Shown here in pieces: positions 26,527 through 36,447 of a stretch of DNA of 64,000 bases. This stretch comes from WRDF01 sp031552235. GTDB taxonomy: Bacteria > Bacteroidota > Bacteroidia > Bacteroidales > Rikenellaceae. The DNA lies in NCBI GenBank assembly GCA_031552235.1, contig JAVBMR010000007.1:28222-92221 (forward strand), read 5' to 3'. Numbering within the stretch: the stretch's first letter is position 1; every line of letters starts with the position of its first letter. The notes below the pieces were generated by a model. That model searched no databases. It was not told where the DNA came from and saw nothing but the letters and a program-made list of their open reading frames with translations. Position numbers and translations under genes: made by a program.

Positions 26527-29472
26527 TTGGACAGCAAATTGCGAAAATACATAATTGCCCCCGCGGCCGTATTCCTGTGCGGATATATGGTCTTCGGGTT
26601 GTCGTTGCCGTCCATCGCCCAGATGAATGGGAGCGGTTCTCCGCTTATGGCTGCCGCAGGGGATCCGCCGCCGCTTCCTTTCGACATCGCCGTGCCTTCG
26701 CCGGAACTGGACACCACAGGGATAAATGTCAATGCCCCGGCGACTGGCATACCTCCAGGCAGGATGGCCAATCCGCCCTCGATAGACGGCGTTACCCCGA
26801 TAGTGGAAACCGTGGACGATGCACCGACCGTGCCGGTCAGGCTCGACAGCGTGCCGGAAACGGGCCGCTTCCTGCCCGAAAGCATGTACATCCACGACAG
26901 TGTTTCCGCGACCCGCCTCGCGCTGCCGCCCGATACGGCACGGATGGATTCCGCCGCCCGCCGCGCTTTTGCGAACCGCGGTCCGAAGAAGACAAGGAAC
27001 TTTCTCGAAGAAAAAATATCCGGCTCGAACGAGGACTCGCTCGTTTACGACCTCCGCACCAATATGGTCTATATGTTCGGCAAGGGCAATGTGGATTACC
27101 AGGACAAAACCCTCAACGGAGATTACAAAGAGGTAAACCTCACGAACAAGCAGATCCACTCCTACGGCGTGATGGACACCCTTACCAACATGCCGACCCG
27201 CCTTGAGTTTGTGGACAAGGGGCAGTCGTATACGATGGATACCATCACATACAACCTCGAAACAGGCAAGGCCAAGATCAAAGGGCTGGCCACGCAGGAG
27301 GGCGACGGTTTCCTCGTGGCGGAGGAGATCAAGAAAATGCCGGACAACACGATGATGGTAGGCCGCGGAAAGTATACCACCTGCGACCACATAGACCATC
27401 CGCACTGGTATTTCCAGATGACGAAGGCCAAGTTTATCTCCAGTCCCAAAAAGAAAGCCATCGTAGGGCCTACATATTTCGTTATGGAAGATGTGCCCGT
27501 CCCGTTTATGGGTGTGCCGTTCGGGTTCTTCCCAATGACCACCGGCCGCAACTCGGGGTTCATCATCCCCAGCTACGGAGAAGAGCAGAGCAGGGGCTTC
27601 TTCCTGCGCAACGGGGGCTATTATTTCGCGTTCAACGACTACATCGACGTGACCCTGACCGGAGGCATATATACGCTCGGCTCGTGGGAGGCGAACGTGC
27701 AGTCGAGGTATATAAAACGCTATAAATACAGCGGAAGCCTCTCTGCGAGATATATGAAGTCGGTTACCGGAGACAAGGGTTCGTCCGACTACGTGAACAC
27801 CAACGTCTACAACCTGCAATGGACGCACAGGCAGGACCCGAAATTCCGGCCTAACTCCACTTTCTCGTCGAGCGTCAACTTCTCGTCGTCGACCTACAAC
27901 AAATACGGTTCGACCAACCTGAACGACTACCTCAGCACGCAGACAAACTCTTCGATAGCCTATTCGAAAACGTGGCCCGGAAAGCCGTATTCGTTCTCGA
28001 CCAACATGCAGCACTCGCAGAACTCGCGCGACTCCACCATATCGATCAGTTTCCCGAACGTGGTGTTCAACGTGTCGCGAATCTATCCGTTCAAAAGCAA
28101 AATATCGGTCGGAGGCAAGGATAAATGGTATGAGAAGATATCATTGAGCTACACGGGTAACCTGACGAACAGCATCCCTTCGATCAAGCAGGACCAGTTG
28201 TTCAAGGGCGACCTGCTCGACAAGATGAACAACGGGGTGAGGCACTCGATCCCGGTTTCCATGTCGTTTAACATGCTGCAATACCTTAACTTCACGCCCA
28301 GTGTGAGGTATAATGAAAGCTGGGCGTTCCGCAGTATCAACAAGGAATGGTCGGACACGGAGAACAGGCTGAAGAGCGACACCACATACGGTTTCTACAG
28401 GCAGTACGACTATTCGGCTTCGGGATCGTTCAGTACGAAAATATACGGGCAGTTCGATTTTCTTGGCAAGAATCCCATGGTAAAATCCGTCAGGCATGTG
28501 ATGACGCCTACGATGAGCTTTACTTACGCGCCGGACTTTACAGACCCGAAATTCGGGTTCCGGACACCTTACCAGGCCGACTCCACTGGGACTATAGCAT
28601 ACCACAACAAGACGCAGGACGGGGCATTCCCGATGTCGGCCAGGGGTGCATCAGCCAGCATCAGCTTCGGGCTGTCGCAAACGCTCGAAATGAAGGTGCG
28701 GAGCAAGGCGGACACCACGGGCGTTAAGAAGATAAAGATAATCGATAACCTGACCCTCGGCGGGAGTTATAATTTCCTTGCCGAATCGTATAAGTTGTCG
28801 ACCATAGGGTGGAGTATACGCTCCTCGATCACCAAAGGGTTCGGCCTCAATGTCAGCGGCACGCTCGACCCGTATTATGTCGACGCGAACGGCAGGAGGA
28901 TAGACAGGATAATGTGGCAGGACGGCAAGTTAGGGCGTATAACGAGCGCGAGTACGTCGTTCGGCTATACGTTCAACTCGGGGCAGGGGGATGGAGGGCC
29001 TTCGGTCAACGACGTGAACAGCGGTATGCCGGTGGACAATAATATCCCGGGCAACAACGCTTTCTTCGAAAATAACGGACAGCAGCTCGACCCCGCGACC
29101 CGCCGGGCCATGATGGTGTCGCGTTACTACGATTTCAGCATCCCGTGGAATTTCAGCTTCAATTATGGCATATCATACCAGAACAGCGGGGTGCGGAAGG
29201 ATATCCTCCAGACCCTCAGCTGCAACGGGTCTGTCACGCTTACGGAAAAATGGGGCGTTTCGTTCACAAGCGGTTATGACTTCGAGGCCAAGATGCTGAC
29301 ACCCACCAGTATTGCCATCAACCGCGACCTGCACTGCTGGCAGATGAGTTTCTCGTGGATACCGACCGGGTTCATGAAGAGCTGGAGCTTCAATATACAT
29401 ATCAAATCCAGCATCCTGCAAGACCTGAAGTACGACAAGTCCAGTTCACATTACGACAATATATATTATTAA
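26527..29472 (+). CDS. lptD: LptD-like LPS assembly outer-membrane protein
   Basis: A 981-aa outer-membrane protein of the Bacteroidota LptD type, expected to insert LPS into the outer leaflet. The N-terminal hydrophobic segment (about residues 9-25) acts as a signal. A Pro/Asp-rich stretch is followed by a beta-jelly-roll region (NEDSLVYDLRTNMVYMFGKG, TYNLETGKAKIKG, GKYTTCDHIDHPHWYF) and a large barrel. The barrel has FGFFPMTTGRNSGFIIPSYG and many alternating aromatic strands, and ends in NIYY. The annotated start is TTG; an in-frame ATG at 26587 would cut into the signal. The next gene (dcp) starts 24 bp later. Confidence 0.88.
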   Translation: MDSKLRKYIIAPAAVFLCGYMVFGLSLPSIAQMNGSGSPLMAAAGDPPPLPFDIAVPSPELDTTGINVNAPATGIPPGRMANPPSIDGVTPIVETVDDAPTVPVRLDSVPETGRFLPESMYIHDSVSATRLALPPDTARMDSAARRAFANRGPKKTRNFLEEKISGSNEDSLVYDLRTNMVYMFGKGNVDYQDKTLNGDYKEVNLTNKQIHSYGVMDTLTNMPTRLEFVDKGQSYTMDTITYNLETGKAKIKGLATQEGDGFLVAEEIKKMPDNTMMVGRGKYTTCDHIDHPHWYFQMTKAKFISSPKKKAIVGPTYFVMEDVPVPFMGVPFGFFPMTTGRNSGFIIPSYGEEQSRGFFLRNGGYYFAFNDYIDVTLTGGIYTLGSWEANVQSRYIKRYKYSGSLSARYMKSVTGDKGSSDYVNTNVYNLQWTHRQDPKFRPNSTFSSSVNFSSSTYNKYGSTNLNDYLSTQTNSSIAYSKTWPGKPYSFSTNMQHSQNSRDSTISISFPNVVFNVSRIYPFKSKISVGGKDKWYEKISLSYTGNLTNSIPSIKQDQLFKGDLLDKMNNGVRHSIPVSMSFNMLQYLNFTPSVRYNESWAFRSINKEWSDTENRLKSDTTYGFYRQYDYSASGSFSTKIYGQFDFLGKNPMVKSVRHVMTPTMSFTYAPDFTDPKFGFRTPYQADSTGTIAYHNKTQDGAFPMSARGASASISFGLSQTLEMKVRSKADTTGVKKIKIIDNLTLGGSYNFLAESYKLSTIGWSIRSSITKGFGLNVSGTLDPYYVDANGRRIDRIMWQDGKLGRITSASTSFGYTFNSGQGDGGPSVNDVNSGMPVDNNIPGNNAFFENNGQQLDPATRRAMMVSRYYDFSIPWNFSFNYGISYQNSGVRKDILQTLSCNGSVTLTEKWGVSFTSGYDFEAKMLTPTSIAINRDLHCWQMSFSWIPTGFMKSWSFNIHIKSSILQDLKYDKSSSHYDNIYY

Positions 29473-29496
29473 TCTGTTACCGTCAAGCGTAACGTT

Positions 29497-31614
29497 ATGA
29501 ATAAAATTATTATAGCTATGGCTGTATCTGCAGTTATGACCGGATGCGCGAGCACATCCGAAAATCCCCTTTTGGGCGAGTTCAACACGCCGCATGGAAC
29601 GCCTCCCTTCAACGAGATCAGGCTGGAGCATTACTTCCCGGCGTTTACGGAAGGCATAGCCCTGGCACGCGCAGAGGTCGATTCCATCGTGAATAACCCG
29701 GATGCGCCGGACTTTTCGAACACGATAGAGGCGCTCGAACGCAGCGGAGAGCTGCTCGGTCGCACGGCGGCGATATTCTTCGCGCTGAATTCGAGCAACA
29801 CCTCGGACGAGATGGACGCCATAGCCGAAAAAGTGCAGCCTATGCTGACGGAGTACGGCAATGACGTGTCACTCAACCCTGTTCTTTTCCAAAGGGTTAA
29901 AGAAGTATATAATTATTATCATGACAGGCTCTGGGAGGTAAGCCCGTTGACTCGGGAACAGTGGATGCTGTTGGATAAGACATACAAGGGTTTCGCACGC
30001 AGCGGGGCCGCGCTGGGCGACGATGACAAGGAAACATATCGCAAGATCACGCACGAACTGGCCATGCTTACGCTCAAATTCGGGCAGAACGTGCTGAACG
30101 AGAGTAACGCATTCTCATACGTCATCCCGCCTGCCGATTCGGCTAAGGTGGCCTATATGCCCGATTTCGTGAAGGCCGCGATGGCCGAGGATGCCGCCGG
30201 ACACGGAGTCGAAGGCTGGCGTGTCACGCTTGATTTCCCGAGCTACGGGCCGTTCATGAAATATTCGAAGGAGCGGGATATCAAGGAAAAACTGTGGAGG
30301 GCAAACTCGTCGCTCGGCTATAACGAGGGCCAGTGGGACAACCGGGAGGTCACCAACCGCATCGCGACCCTGCGCCTCCAGCTGGCGAACCTGCTTGGTT
30401 ATGAGACTTTTGCCGATTACGTTCTCGAAGAAAAGATGGCCGGAAGCAGGACCGTGGTCAATAATTTCCTGACAGAGCTGTTCGTGCCGACCAAAGAACC
30501 GGCGGTGGAGGATTACCAACGCATCGTGGAGTATGCCAAAACGCAGCCCGACGCCCCGGCCGAGTTCATGCCCTGGGACCTGCCCTATTACGACGAAAAG
30601 TACAAAACCGAAAAATACGCGCTCAACCAGGAGCTTATCAAGCCCTACCTGAAGCTGGAAAATGTCGAGGCCGGGTCGTTCATGCTGGCTAACAAACTGT
30701 TCGGCATAACGTTCAAGCACGCTCCGGAGATACAGGTCTACCATCCGGACGTGAAAGCATACGAGGTTTTCGACGCCGACGGGAGCTTCCTCGCGGTGCT
30801 GTATGTCGATTACTTCCCCCGCGCGAGCAAGCGCGGCGGCGCATGGATGACCAACTTCCGCGAGATGTATACCAAGGCCGACGGCACGGAGGTGCGTCCG
30901 CTCGTGACGCTGAACTACAACTTCACGAAGCCGACCTCGGAAATCCCGTCGTTGCTGACTTTCGATGAGTTTTCGACCGTCCTGCACGAATTCGGGCACG
31001 GCCTCCACGGCATGCTTGCCAAAGGGAATTACGCCTCACTCACAGGCACTAACGTGTACCACGATTTTGTGGAACTGCCCTCGCAGCTGCTTGAGAACTG
31101 GGCGACCGAGAAGGAATTCCTCGATCTGTGGGCGGTGCATTTCCAGACCGGCGAGAAAATACCCGCCGAGCTTGTGGAAAAGATCGTGCGCACGAAAAAT
31201 TATATGGCCGCTTATATGAATGTGCGCCAACTCTCGTTCGGGTTCAACGACATGGCATGGCATTCGATAACCGCGCCGGCGGAGGGCGATCCGGCCGTGT
31301 TCGAGCGCAAGACCATGGCCGACACGCGGATATTGCCGCCTGTTGACGGGACATGCCTCTCGACCTCGTTCCGCCATATATTCGCCGGGGGATATGCTGC
31401 TGGTTACTACGGATATAAGTGGTCGGAAGTGCTTGAGGCCGACGCGTTCTCGCTGTTCAAAGAGAAGGGTATCTTCAATCAGGAAGTCGGCAAAGCCTAC
31501 CGCAAACTGCTCGAAACCGGAGGCGCGGTGCCGCCGATGGAGCTTTATGTGGAGTTCCGCGGCCATAAACCCGAACCGCAGGCGCTGATAGATAAGATTC
31601 TCGAAAAGGAATAA
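29497..31614 (+). CDS. dcp: Peptidyl-dipeptidase Dcp (M3 metallopeptidase), lipoprotein
   Basis: A 705-aa zinc peptidase that removes C-terminal dipeptides. The M3 active site HEFGHGLHG is at about residue 495, with the third zinc ligand Glu in NVYHDFVELPSQLLENW. The N-terminal segment ends in VMTGCAST, a lipobox, so this copy is exported and probably anchored in the periplasm. NTPHGTPPFNEIRLEHYFPAF is the usual Dcp start of the mature protein. It sits between lptD and a small lipoprotein gene (gaps of 24 and 2 bp). Confidence 0.94.
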   Translation: MNKIIIAMAVSAVMTGCASTSENPLLGEFNTPHGTPPFNEIRLEHYFPAFTEGIALARAEVDSIVNNPDAPDFSNTIEALERSGELLGRTAAIFFALNSSNTSDEMDAIAEKVQPMLTEYGNDVSLNPVLFQRVKEVYNYYHDRLWEVSPLTREQWMLLDKTYKGFARSGAALGDDDKETYRKITHELAMLTLKFGQNVLNESNAFSYVIPPADSAKVAYMPDFVKAAMAEDAAGHGVEGWRVTLDFPSYGPFMKYSKERDIKEKLWRANSSLGYNEGQWDNREVTNRIATLRLQLANLLGYETFADYVLEEKMAGSRTVVNNFLTELFVPTKEPAVEDYQRIVEYAKTQPDAPAEFMPWDLPYYDEKYKTEKYALNQELIKPYLKLENVEAGSFMLANKLFGITFKHAPEIQVYHPDVKAYEVFDADGSFLAVLYVDYFPRASKRGGAWMTNFREMYTKADGTEVRPLVTLNYNFTKPTSEIPSLLTFDEFSTVLHEFGHGLHGMLAKGNYASLTGTNVYHDFVELPSQLLENWATEKEFLDLWAVHFQTGEKIPAELVEKIVRTKNYMAAYMNVRQLSFGFNDMAWHSITAPAEGDPAVFERKTMADTRILPPVDGTCLSTSFRHIFAGGYAAGYYGYKWSEVLEADAFSLFKEKGIFNQEVGKAYRKLLETGGAVPPMELYVEFRGHKPEPQALIDKILEKE

Positions 31615-31616
31615 CC

Positions 31617-32327
31617 ATGAGAACAATAGTAAAGGTATTTCTGACAGCCGTAGTGCTGCTGTCGATGTTTGCCGGATGCGGCAGGAAACGGGCGCAGGAC
31701 GCAGCAGAGCCGGCCTATTTCGACGGCTTCCTGCTTGCAAGCGACTCCGGAGTCGTATATTCCGACAGGTCCAACTTCGTGCGGTTCATAGTTACTGACG
31801 AGAGCCTCGGCAAACTTGCTCCCGTGCTACAGACCCTGACGCCAGGCGACACAGCGGCAAATTCCTCGTGGGTAGAGTTTTACGGTTCTGTCGCGCCGAA
31901 AGACAGCGTGATGCGACGGGGCATGGAAATGTATATCACGGTCGATTCGCTTATCGGTTTCGGCCCGTTTACAGGCAGGGTTAGGGAACATATGGTCGGG
32001 TCGTATGAGTTGGCGATAGATACCATGGAATACCAGTTCAGGGTCTTCCCGAATTACACGTACATACTCAACGAATATGCCCAGAGGCGCGATATAATGG
32101 TGTCCAAGGCCGGTACGTGGAAGCGCACCGATGCCCATACACTACTCTTCACGGAGGATGACAGGCTGTTCGTCTACGATAACCGCAGCACGTATTCGAG
32201 CCTGCTGACGAAGCCCGGGAAGGATTCATGTGAGTTCAAAACGATGCGGTTCGTTTTCGATCCCGACAGCCACACGCTTATCGAAAAAGAGGCCGGGGAG
32301 ATAGTTTTCTGGAGGATCGCGCTGTAG
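31617..32327 (+). CDS. Lipoprotein of unknown function (NlpE/META-like beta domain)
   Basis: A 236-aa lipoprotein with a signal ending LSMFAGCGRKR (Cys at about residue 22). The mature part looks all-beta. It has an OB-like first half (VEFYGSVAPKD) and a second half with SYELAIDTMEYQFRVFPNYTY and GTWKRTDAHTLLFTEDD, a pattern like the NlpE/META-type lipid- or stress-sensing barrels. This similarity is judged by eye and is weak. It starts 2 bp after dcp ends, so it is co-translated with it. Confidence 0.7.
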   Translation: MRTIVKVFLTAVVLLSMFAGCGRKRAQDAAEPAYFDGFLLASDSGVVYSDRSNFVRFIVTDESLGKLAPVLQTLTPGDTAANSSWVEFYGSVAPKDSVMRRGMEMYITVDSLIGFGPFTGRVREHMVGSYELAIDTMEYQFRVFPNYTYILNEYAQRRDIMVSKAGTWKRTDAHTLLFTEDDRLFVYDNRSTYSSLLTKPGKDSCEFKTMRFVFDPDSHTLIEKEAGEIVFWRIAL

Positions 32328-32531
32328 TGGCGGTGGTTGCTTGACTGTGCGATCGGGCTGGAGGCCTCGGTCTCGGAGTGCGCGGCGGCAGTCCGAAGTA
32401 TCCCGGGCGCCGGGACATCCTGACGCAATTATTCTTTGGGGATTGTTGTCATGTGTTCTTCGGCTTGCAGCCAACGAAGCAAGCCGAAACCATCCCTTCC
32501 CAAAAAAGATGATTGCGTAACATAACGACAA
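32328..32531. other. Gene-free region with a hairpin between the lipoprotein gene and greA
   Basis: A hairpin TCGGCTTG...CAAGCCGA spans about 32459-32487. The word GTTCTTCGGCTTGCAGCCAACG (in two parts, near 32455-32476) resembles GTTCTTCCGGCC and TGCAGCCAGCG at 60274-60296. No gene is seen. Confidence 0.35.
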
Positions 32532-32561
32532 AACGCCCCGGCCTGAATAGGCCGGGGCGTT
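32532..32561 (-). terminator. Terminator of greA
   Basis: A 13-bp G+C-rich stem (AACGCCCCGGCCT with its complement, loop GAAT) is followed on the minus strand by TTTGTCG. It lies 20 bp past the greA stop codon. Confidence 0.9.
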
Positions 32562-32580
32562 CTAATTCCCTCGGTTCCTG

Positions 32581-33057
32581 TTAGATGCCGATTTCGAGTA
32601 TCTCGAAGTTGATGACCCCGGCGGGTACGTTGACCTCGACCTTGTCGCCGACTTTTTTGCCCAGCAGCGCTTTCGCGATGGGGGTGCCTATCGCGAGTTT
32701 GCCCTCCTTCAGGTTGGCCTCGCTTTCGGAGACGATAGTGTATTCCACTTCTTTGCCTGTGTTCTGGTTTTTGAGGCGGACACGGCTGAGTATCTGAATT
32801 TTAGATGTGTCTATCTTCGATTCGTCGAGGATGCGGGCGTTGGCGAGCTGCGCTTCGAGGTTTGCGATACGCATTTCGAGCAGGCCCTGCGCCTCTTTGG
32901 CGGCATCGTATTCGGCGTTCTCGGAGAGGTCGCCTTTATCGCGCGCCTCGGCTATCTGCGCTGTGATGGCAGGCCTTTCAACCGAACGGAGTTGTTCCAG
33001 TTCCGCTTTGAGCTTCTGGAAACCGGCCTCGGTCAGGTAAATTATTTTCTGTGACAT
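32581..33057 (-). CDS. greA: Transcription elongation factor GreA
   Basis: A 158-aa protein that stimulates RNA cleavage by backtracked RNA polymerase. The N-terminal antiparallel coiled coil (residues 1-75) includes the acidic tip DKGDLSENAEYDAAKE. The C-terminal FKBP-like domain has ESEANLKEGKLAIGTPIAKALLGKKVGD. The length is normal. It is a single-gene unit with its own promoter and terminator. Confidence 0.97.
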   Translation of the reverse strand: MSQKIIYLTEAGFQKLKAELEQLRSVERPAITAQIAEARDKGDLSENAEYDAAKEAQGLLEMRIANLEAQLANARILDESKIDTSKIQILSRVRLKNQNTGKEVEYTIVSESEANLKEGKLAIGTPIAKALLGKKVGDKVEVNVPAGVINFEILEIGI

Positions 33058-33130
33058 AATTCTCTTTTCTTAAAAAACAAAAAACAGAAAATCCCGGCCG
33101 TAAAAGCCGGAACTCCCTTCATGTATACGA

Positions 33131-33162
33131 CAAATGTAGGCATTATTTTATTATCGTCCAAA
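33131..33162 (-). promoter_or_regulatory. Promoter of greA
   Basis: On the minus strand TTTG (33159-33162) is followed after 20 bp by TACATTTG (33131-33138). The 5' leader of about 70 bases contains a small CCGGC/GCCGG hairpin. Confidence 0.7.
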
Positions 33163-33358
33163 CTTTCCTTCCGAAATCGTCTGTTTACACCTTTTAGTTT
33201 ACAAAATAGGAAGTTACGGTTAAAAACAGTCGGCCGGTCGCCGTAACGCGATTATTTTTTTTATATTTGAAAAATATAGGATGCGCATCGGTAATCGTGC
33301 GTGCAAGCACGCACGATTACGCTCGCCTTTCACTATTATTTGAAGACTATAAATACGC
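33163..33358. promoter_or_regulatory. Upstream region of cls with a perfect 30-bp palindrome
   Basis: GTAATCGTGCGTGC at 33291-33304 is repeated as its exact complement at 33307-33320, separated by AA. It lies 39 bp before the cls start. No T tract follows on either strand, so a plain terminator is unlikely. A TATATTTG word at 33262-33269 could be a -7 element, which would put the palindrome in the transcribed leader. Nothing else is seen here. Confidence 0.5.
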
Positions 33359-34840
33359 ATGCCTATGGCGTTCGCATACCCGTTATTCGCTTTCCAGGAC
33401 ATAAAGACTATCGTGACGATATTGTATTCGCTCATTATCGTCGCGACTATCATTGTCATAATAAAGCAGAAGGCCGATCCGGTAAAAGCGCTCGGCTGGA
33501 TAACCGTTATCGCACTGCTGCCCGTTGCCGGACTTATCTTCTACATACTCTTCGGGCGCAATCACCGCAAGGAAAAGATATTCAACCTCAAAGAGTTGGA
33601 CGACCTGAGGCAGTTCGAAGCCCTTAGCCACGAACAGTTGAAGGTAATTTCGAATCCAGACCCGCTGCTCCGTAAGAGCATCGTCGACAACAGGGACATC
33701 ATAACGCTCCTGCTGAACAACAACAAGTCGCTGCTCACGATGAAGAACAATGTGACGGTGCTGAATAACGGCAAGGCGACGTTCGCGGCGATAATCGAGG
33801 CGCTCAGGTCGGCCAAGTCGTTCATACACATCGAGTACTACATATTCGAGAACGACAGGATAGGTGGGCGGATAGCCAAGATACTCAGGGATAAGGCTCG
33901 TGCCGGGGTGGAGGTGCGGTTCATATACGACGACGTGGGGAGCTGGGGCCTGAACCGCAAATTCCGCAAGGAGATGCGCGAGGCGGGCGTGGATATAAGG
34001 TGTTTCATGCAGGTGGCGTTCCCGTGGCTCACGAGCAGGGTAAACTACCGCAACCACCGCAAAATAATCGTGGTGGACGGGCAGGTGGCGTTCACGGGCG
34101 GCATCAACATCGCCGACCGCTATATTCGCCGCAGCAAACGCCTCGGCATATGGCGCGACACCCACCTTAAGATGGAGGGCGACGCGGTGGGAATGCTCAA
34201 CGCCGTTTTCTCGACCGACTGGTATTTCGTGAGCGACAAGGAGAAGCTCTCCGACTACGACAAATATTTTCCGCAGGCGAAGGTGACAGGCGACGTGCCG
34301 ATCCAGATAGCCTCGTCGGGGCCCGATTCCGACTGGGCGTCGATCATGCAGGCGTTCTTTTCGGCCATAACCCGCGCCAAGAAGTACATATATATATCCT
34401 CGCCCTACTTCCTTCCCAACCAGGCGATACTCACGGCGCTTAAAGTGGCCGCCCTCAGCGGGATAGACGTGCGGGTCATGATCCCCAGCCGCTCCGACTC
34501 GAAAATCGTCTACTGGGCCACGCGCTCCTACATTGGCGAGCTGATCGAGGCCGGTATAAGCGTATACCTCTACAAACGCGGGTTCAACCATTCGAAGGTC
34601 ATCATGATAGACGGCGAGTTCTCGTCGGTGGGAACGGCCAATATGGATATGCGCAGTTTCGAAGATAATTTCGAGGTAACGGCCATTATGTACGACCGCA
34701 AGATCGCCAAGGAACTCGAAGGGTATTTCATGCAGGACCTCGCGGGCAGTACGAAGATGACGCTCGAATCCTGGAACGACCGCAGCCGCCTGCACGGTAT
34801 CTACGAAGCATTGTCCAGACTGCTCAGTCCTTTGTTGTAA
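33359..34840 (+). CDS. cls: Cardiolipin synthase (phospholipase D family)
   Basis: A 493-aa membrane enzyme that condenses two phosphatidylglycerols to cardiolipin. Two N-terminal membrane helices (about residues 17-33 and 42-60, the PLDc_N segment ending FGRNHRKEK) precede two phospholipase D domains. The catalytic motifs are HRKIIVVDGQVAFTGG and HSKVIMIDGEFSSVGT. EYYIFENDRIGG and SSPYFLPNQAI flank them as expected. It is monocistronic; the sulfatase gene follows after 41 bp. Confidence 0.94.
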   Translation: MPMAFAYPLFAFQDIKTIVTILYSLIIVATIIVIIKQKADPVKALGWITVIALLPVAGLIFYILFGRNHRKEKIFNLKELDDLRQFEALSHEQLKVISNPDPLLRKSIVDNRDIITLLLNNNKSLLTMKNNVTVLNNGKATFAAIIEALRSAKSFIHIEYYIFENDRIGGRIAKILRDKARAGVEVRFIYDDVGSWGLNRKFRKEMREAGVDIRCFMQVAFPWLTSRVNYRNHRKIIVVDGQVAFTGGINIADRYIRRSKRLGIWRDTHLKMEGDAVGMLNAVFSTDWYFVSDKEKLSDYDKYFPQAKVTGDVPIQIASSGPDSDWASIMQAFFSAITRAKKYIYISSPYFLPNQAILTALKVAALSGIDVRVMIPSRSDSKIVYWATRSYIGELIEAGISVYLYKRGFNHSKVIMIDGEFSSVGTANMDMRSFEDNFEVTAIMYDRKIAKELEGYFMQDLAGSTKMTLESWNDRSRLHGIYEALSRLLSPLL

Positions 34841-34881
34841 CCGCGGGCTTTGGTTTCCGGCCTGCATAAATAACATATATC

Positions 34882-36306
34882 ATGAAGCATACTGTTCTGA
34901 CAGGTACGTTGTTACTGTCATGCTGCGCCGGACTGACTTCCGTCGCCAGGGATAAAAAAGAGAATGTCAATTTCGTTATTATCCACCTTGACGATATGGG
35001 TTACGGCGACCTGGCTTCAACCGGCGCTACAGGGTATTCGACGCCAAATATCGACAGGATGTGCAGCGAAGGTATGCGTTTTACCAATTTTTACAGCGCC
35101 CAGGCTGTCAGCAGTGCGTCGCGAGCGGGCCTGATGACGGGGTGCTATCCCAACCGGATAGGTTTCGCCGGAGCGCTGGGGCCAAATTCTAAAATTGGGT
35201 TAAGCCCCGAAGAGGAAACCATTGCCACGGTGTTGAAGAAACAGGGTTATGTGTGCGGCGCGGTAGGTAAGTGGCATCTGGGCGACAGCCCCGTGTTCAT
35301 GCCACTCAACCACGGTTTCGATGAGTATTACGGACTCCCTTACTCTAACGACATGTGGCCCGACCATCCTACTAATAAGTCATATCCGCCTTTGCCTTTA
35401 TATGAGGGCAATACGGTGGTAAAGTCCGGGCTGACGGCGGAGGATCAGGAACAACTGACGACTAACTATACCGAAAGGGCCGTAAAGTTCATCGAAGAGA
35501 ACCGGAACAGGCCTTTTTTCCTTTACCTGGCGCATTCCATGCCGCATGTTCCGCTTTTTGTGTCGGACAAATTCAAAGGGAAAAGCGGGCAAGGGCTATA
35601 TGGAGATGTTATGATGGAGCTCGACTGGAGTGTCGGGGAAGTGTTGAGAACCCTAAGGATCAATAAACTGGAGCGAAATACATTTGTTATATTTACTTCC
35701 GATAACGGCCCATGGATCAACTACGGCAACAATGCCGGATCGACCGGGGGACTGCGCGAAGGCAAAGGTACGTCGTTCGAAGGCGGTCAAAGGGTTCCAT
35801 GCGTTTTCTGGTGGCCCGGCAGGGTTGCGTCGGGTGTGATAAACAATAACCTCGCGTCGTCCATCGACTTTTTGCCCACGCTCGCCGAATTGGGCAAAGC
35901 TTCGCTTCCGGATAGAAAAATAGACGGCGTGAGCCTTGTAAGCATGCTTTCCGGTGACCCGGCAGCCAAACCTCGTACCGAAATACTCTACTATTATCGC
36001 AAGAACAGCCTTGAGGCGGTCCGCAATGAAAAATTCAAACTTGTGTTCGCGCATCCAGGGCGTACATACACTAAATATTTGCCGGGGAATGACGGACAGC
36101 CCGGGAGGCTCGACGAAAATTTCCAGTTCCCTCCAGCTCTTTACGACATGAGGCGTGATCCCGGTGAAAGATATGATGTAATGGAACTTTATCCGGATGA
36201 AACGGCAGCCCTGATCGAGATAGCCGATAGGGCGCGGGCAGATCTTGGCGATGACCTGACTGGAGCCCCGGGCTCTAACAGACGGTCGGCAGGCAGGATA
36301 GAATAA
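34882..36306 (+). CDS. S-type arylsulfatase family protein
   Basis: A 474-aa exported sulfatase of the alkaline phosphatase-like superfamily. Metal-binding residues lie in IIHLDDMGYGD. The modification motif reads S77-S-A-S-R81, so formylglycine would be made from serine (anSME-type maturation) rather than cysteine. VGKWHLG and ASSIDFLPTLAELG are other family motifs. The N-terminal hydrophobic segment is a signal, possibly a lipobox (LLLSCC). No maturase, SusC/SusD pair or glycosidase is next to it, so the substrate is unknown. By eye, its coding sequence looks slightly richer in A+T than its neighbours. Confidence 0.9.
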   Translation: MKHTVLTGTLLLSCCAGLTSVARDKKENVNFVIIHLDDMGYGDLASTGATGYSTPNIDRMCSEGMRFTNFYSAQAVSSASRAGLMTGCYPNRIGFAGALGPNSKIGLSPEEETIATVLKKQGYVCGAVGKWHLGDSPVFMPLNHGFDEYYGLPYSNDMWPDHPTNKSYPPLPLYEGNTVVKSGLTAEDQEQLTTNYTERAVKFIEENRNRPFFLYLAHSMPHVPLFVSDKFKGKSGQGLYGDVMMELDWSVGEVLRTLRINKLERNTFVIFTSDNGPWINYGNNAGSTGGLREGKGTSFEGGQRVPCVFWWPGRVASGVINNNLASSIDFLPTLAELGKASLPDRKIDGVSLVSMLSGDPAAKPRTEILYYYRKNSLEAVRNEKFKLVFAHPGRTYTKYLPGNDGQPGRLDENFQFPPALYDMRRDPGERYDVMELYPDETAALIEIADRARADLGDDLTGAPGSNRRSAGRIE

Positions 36307-36447
36307 TATCAAACCGGGAATTGCCGATTTCTCCATATTCTTTTTATTGGACGGATATTTATTCTTGTCATCTTATTTGGCTGGTATCGATTTTGTATAC
36401 ATCCATGCATATGGATATAGTGTAATATTGCTATTTAAAATGCAGTT

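Noticed and set aside
33383..34876. Long minus-strand frame opposite cls
   Set aside because: Antisense shadow; cls has both catalytic motifs and membrane helices.
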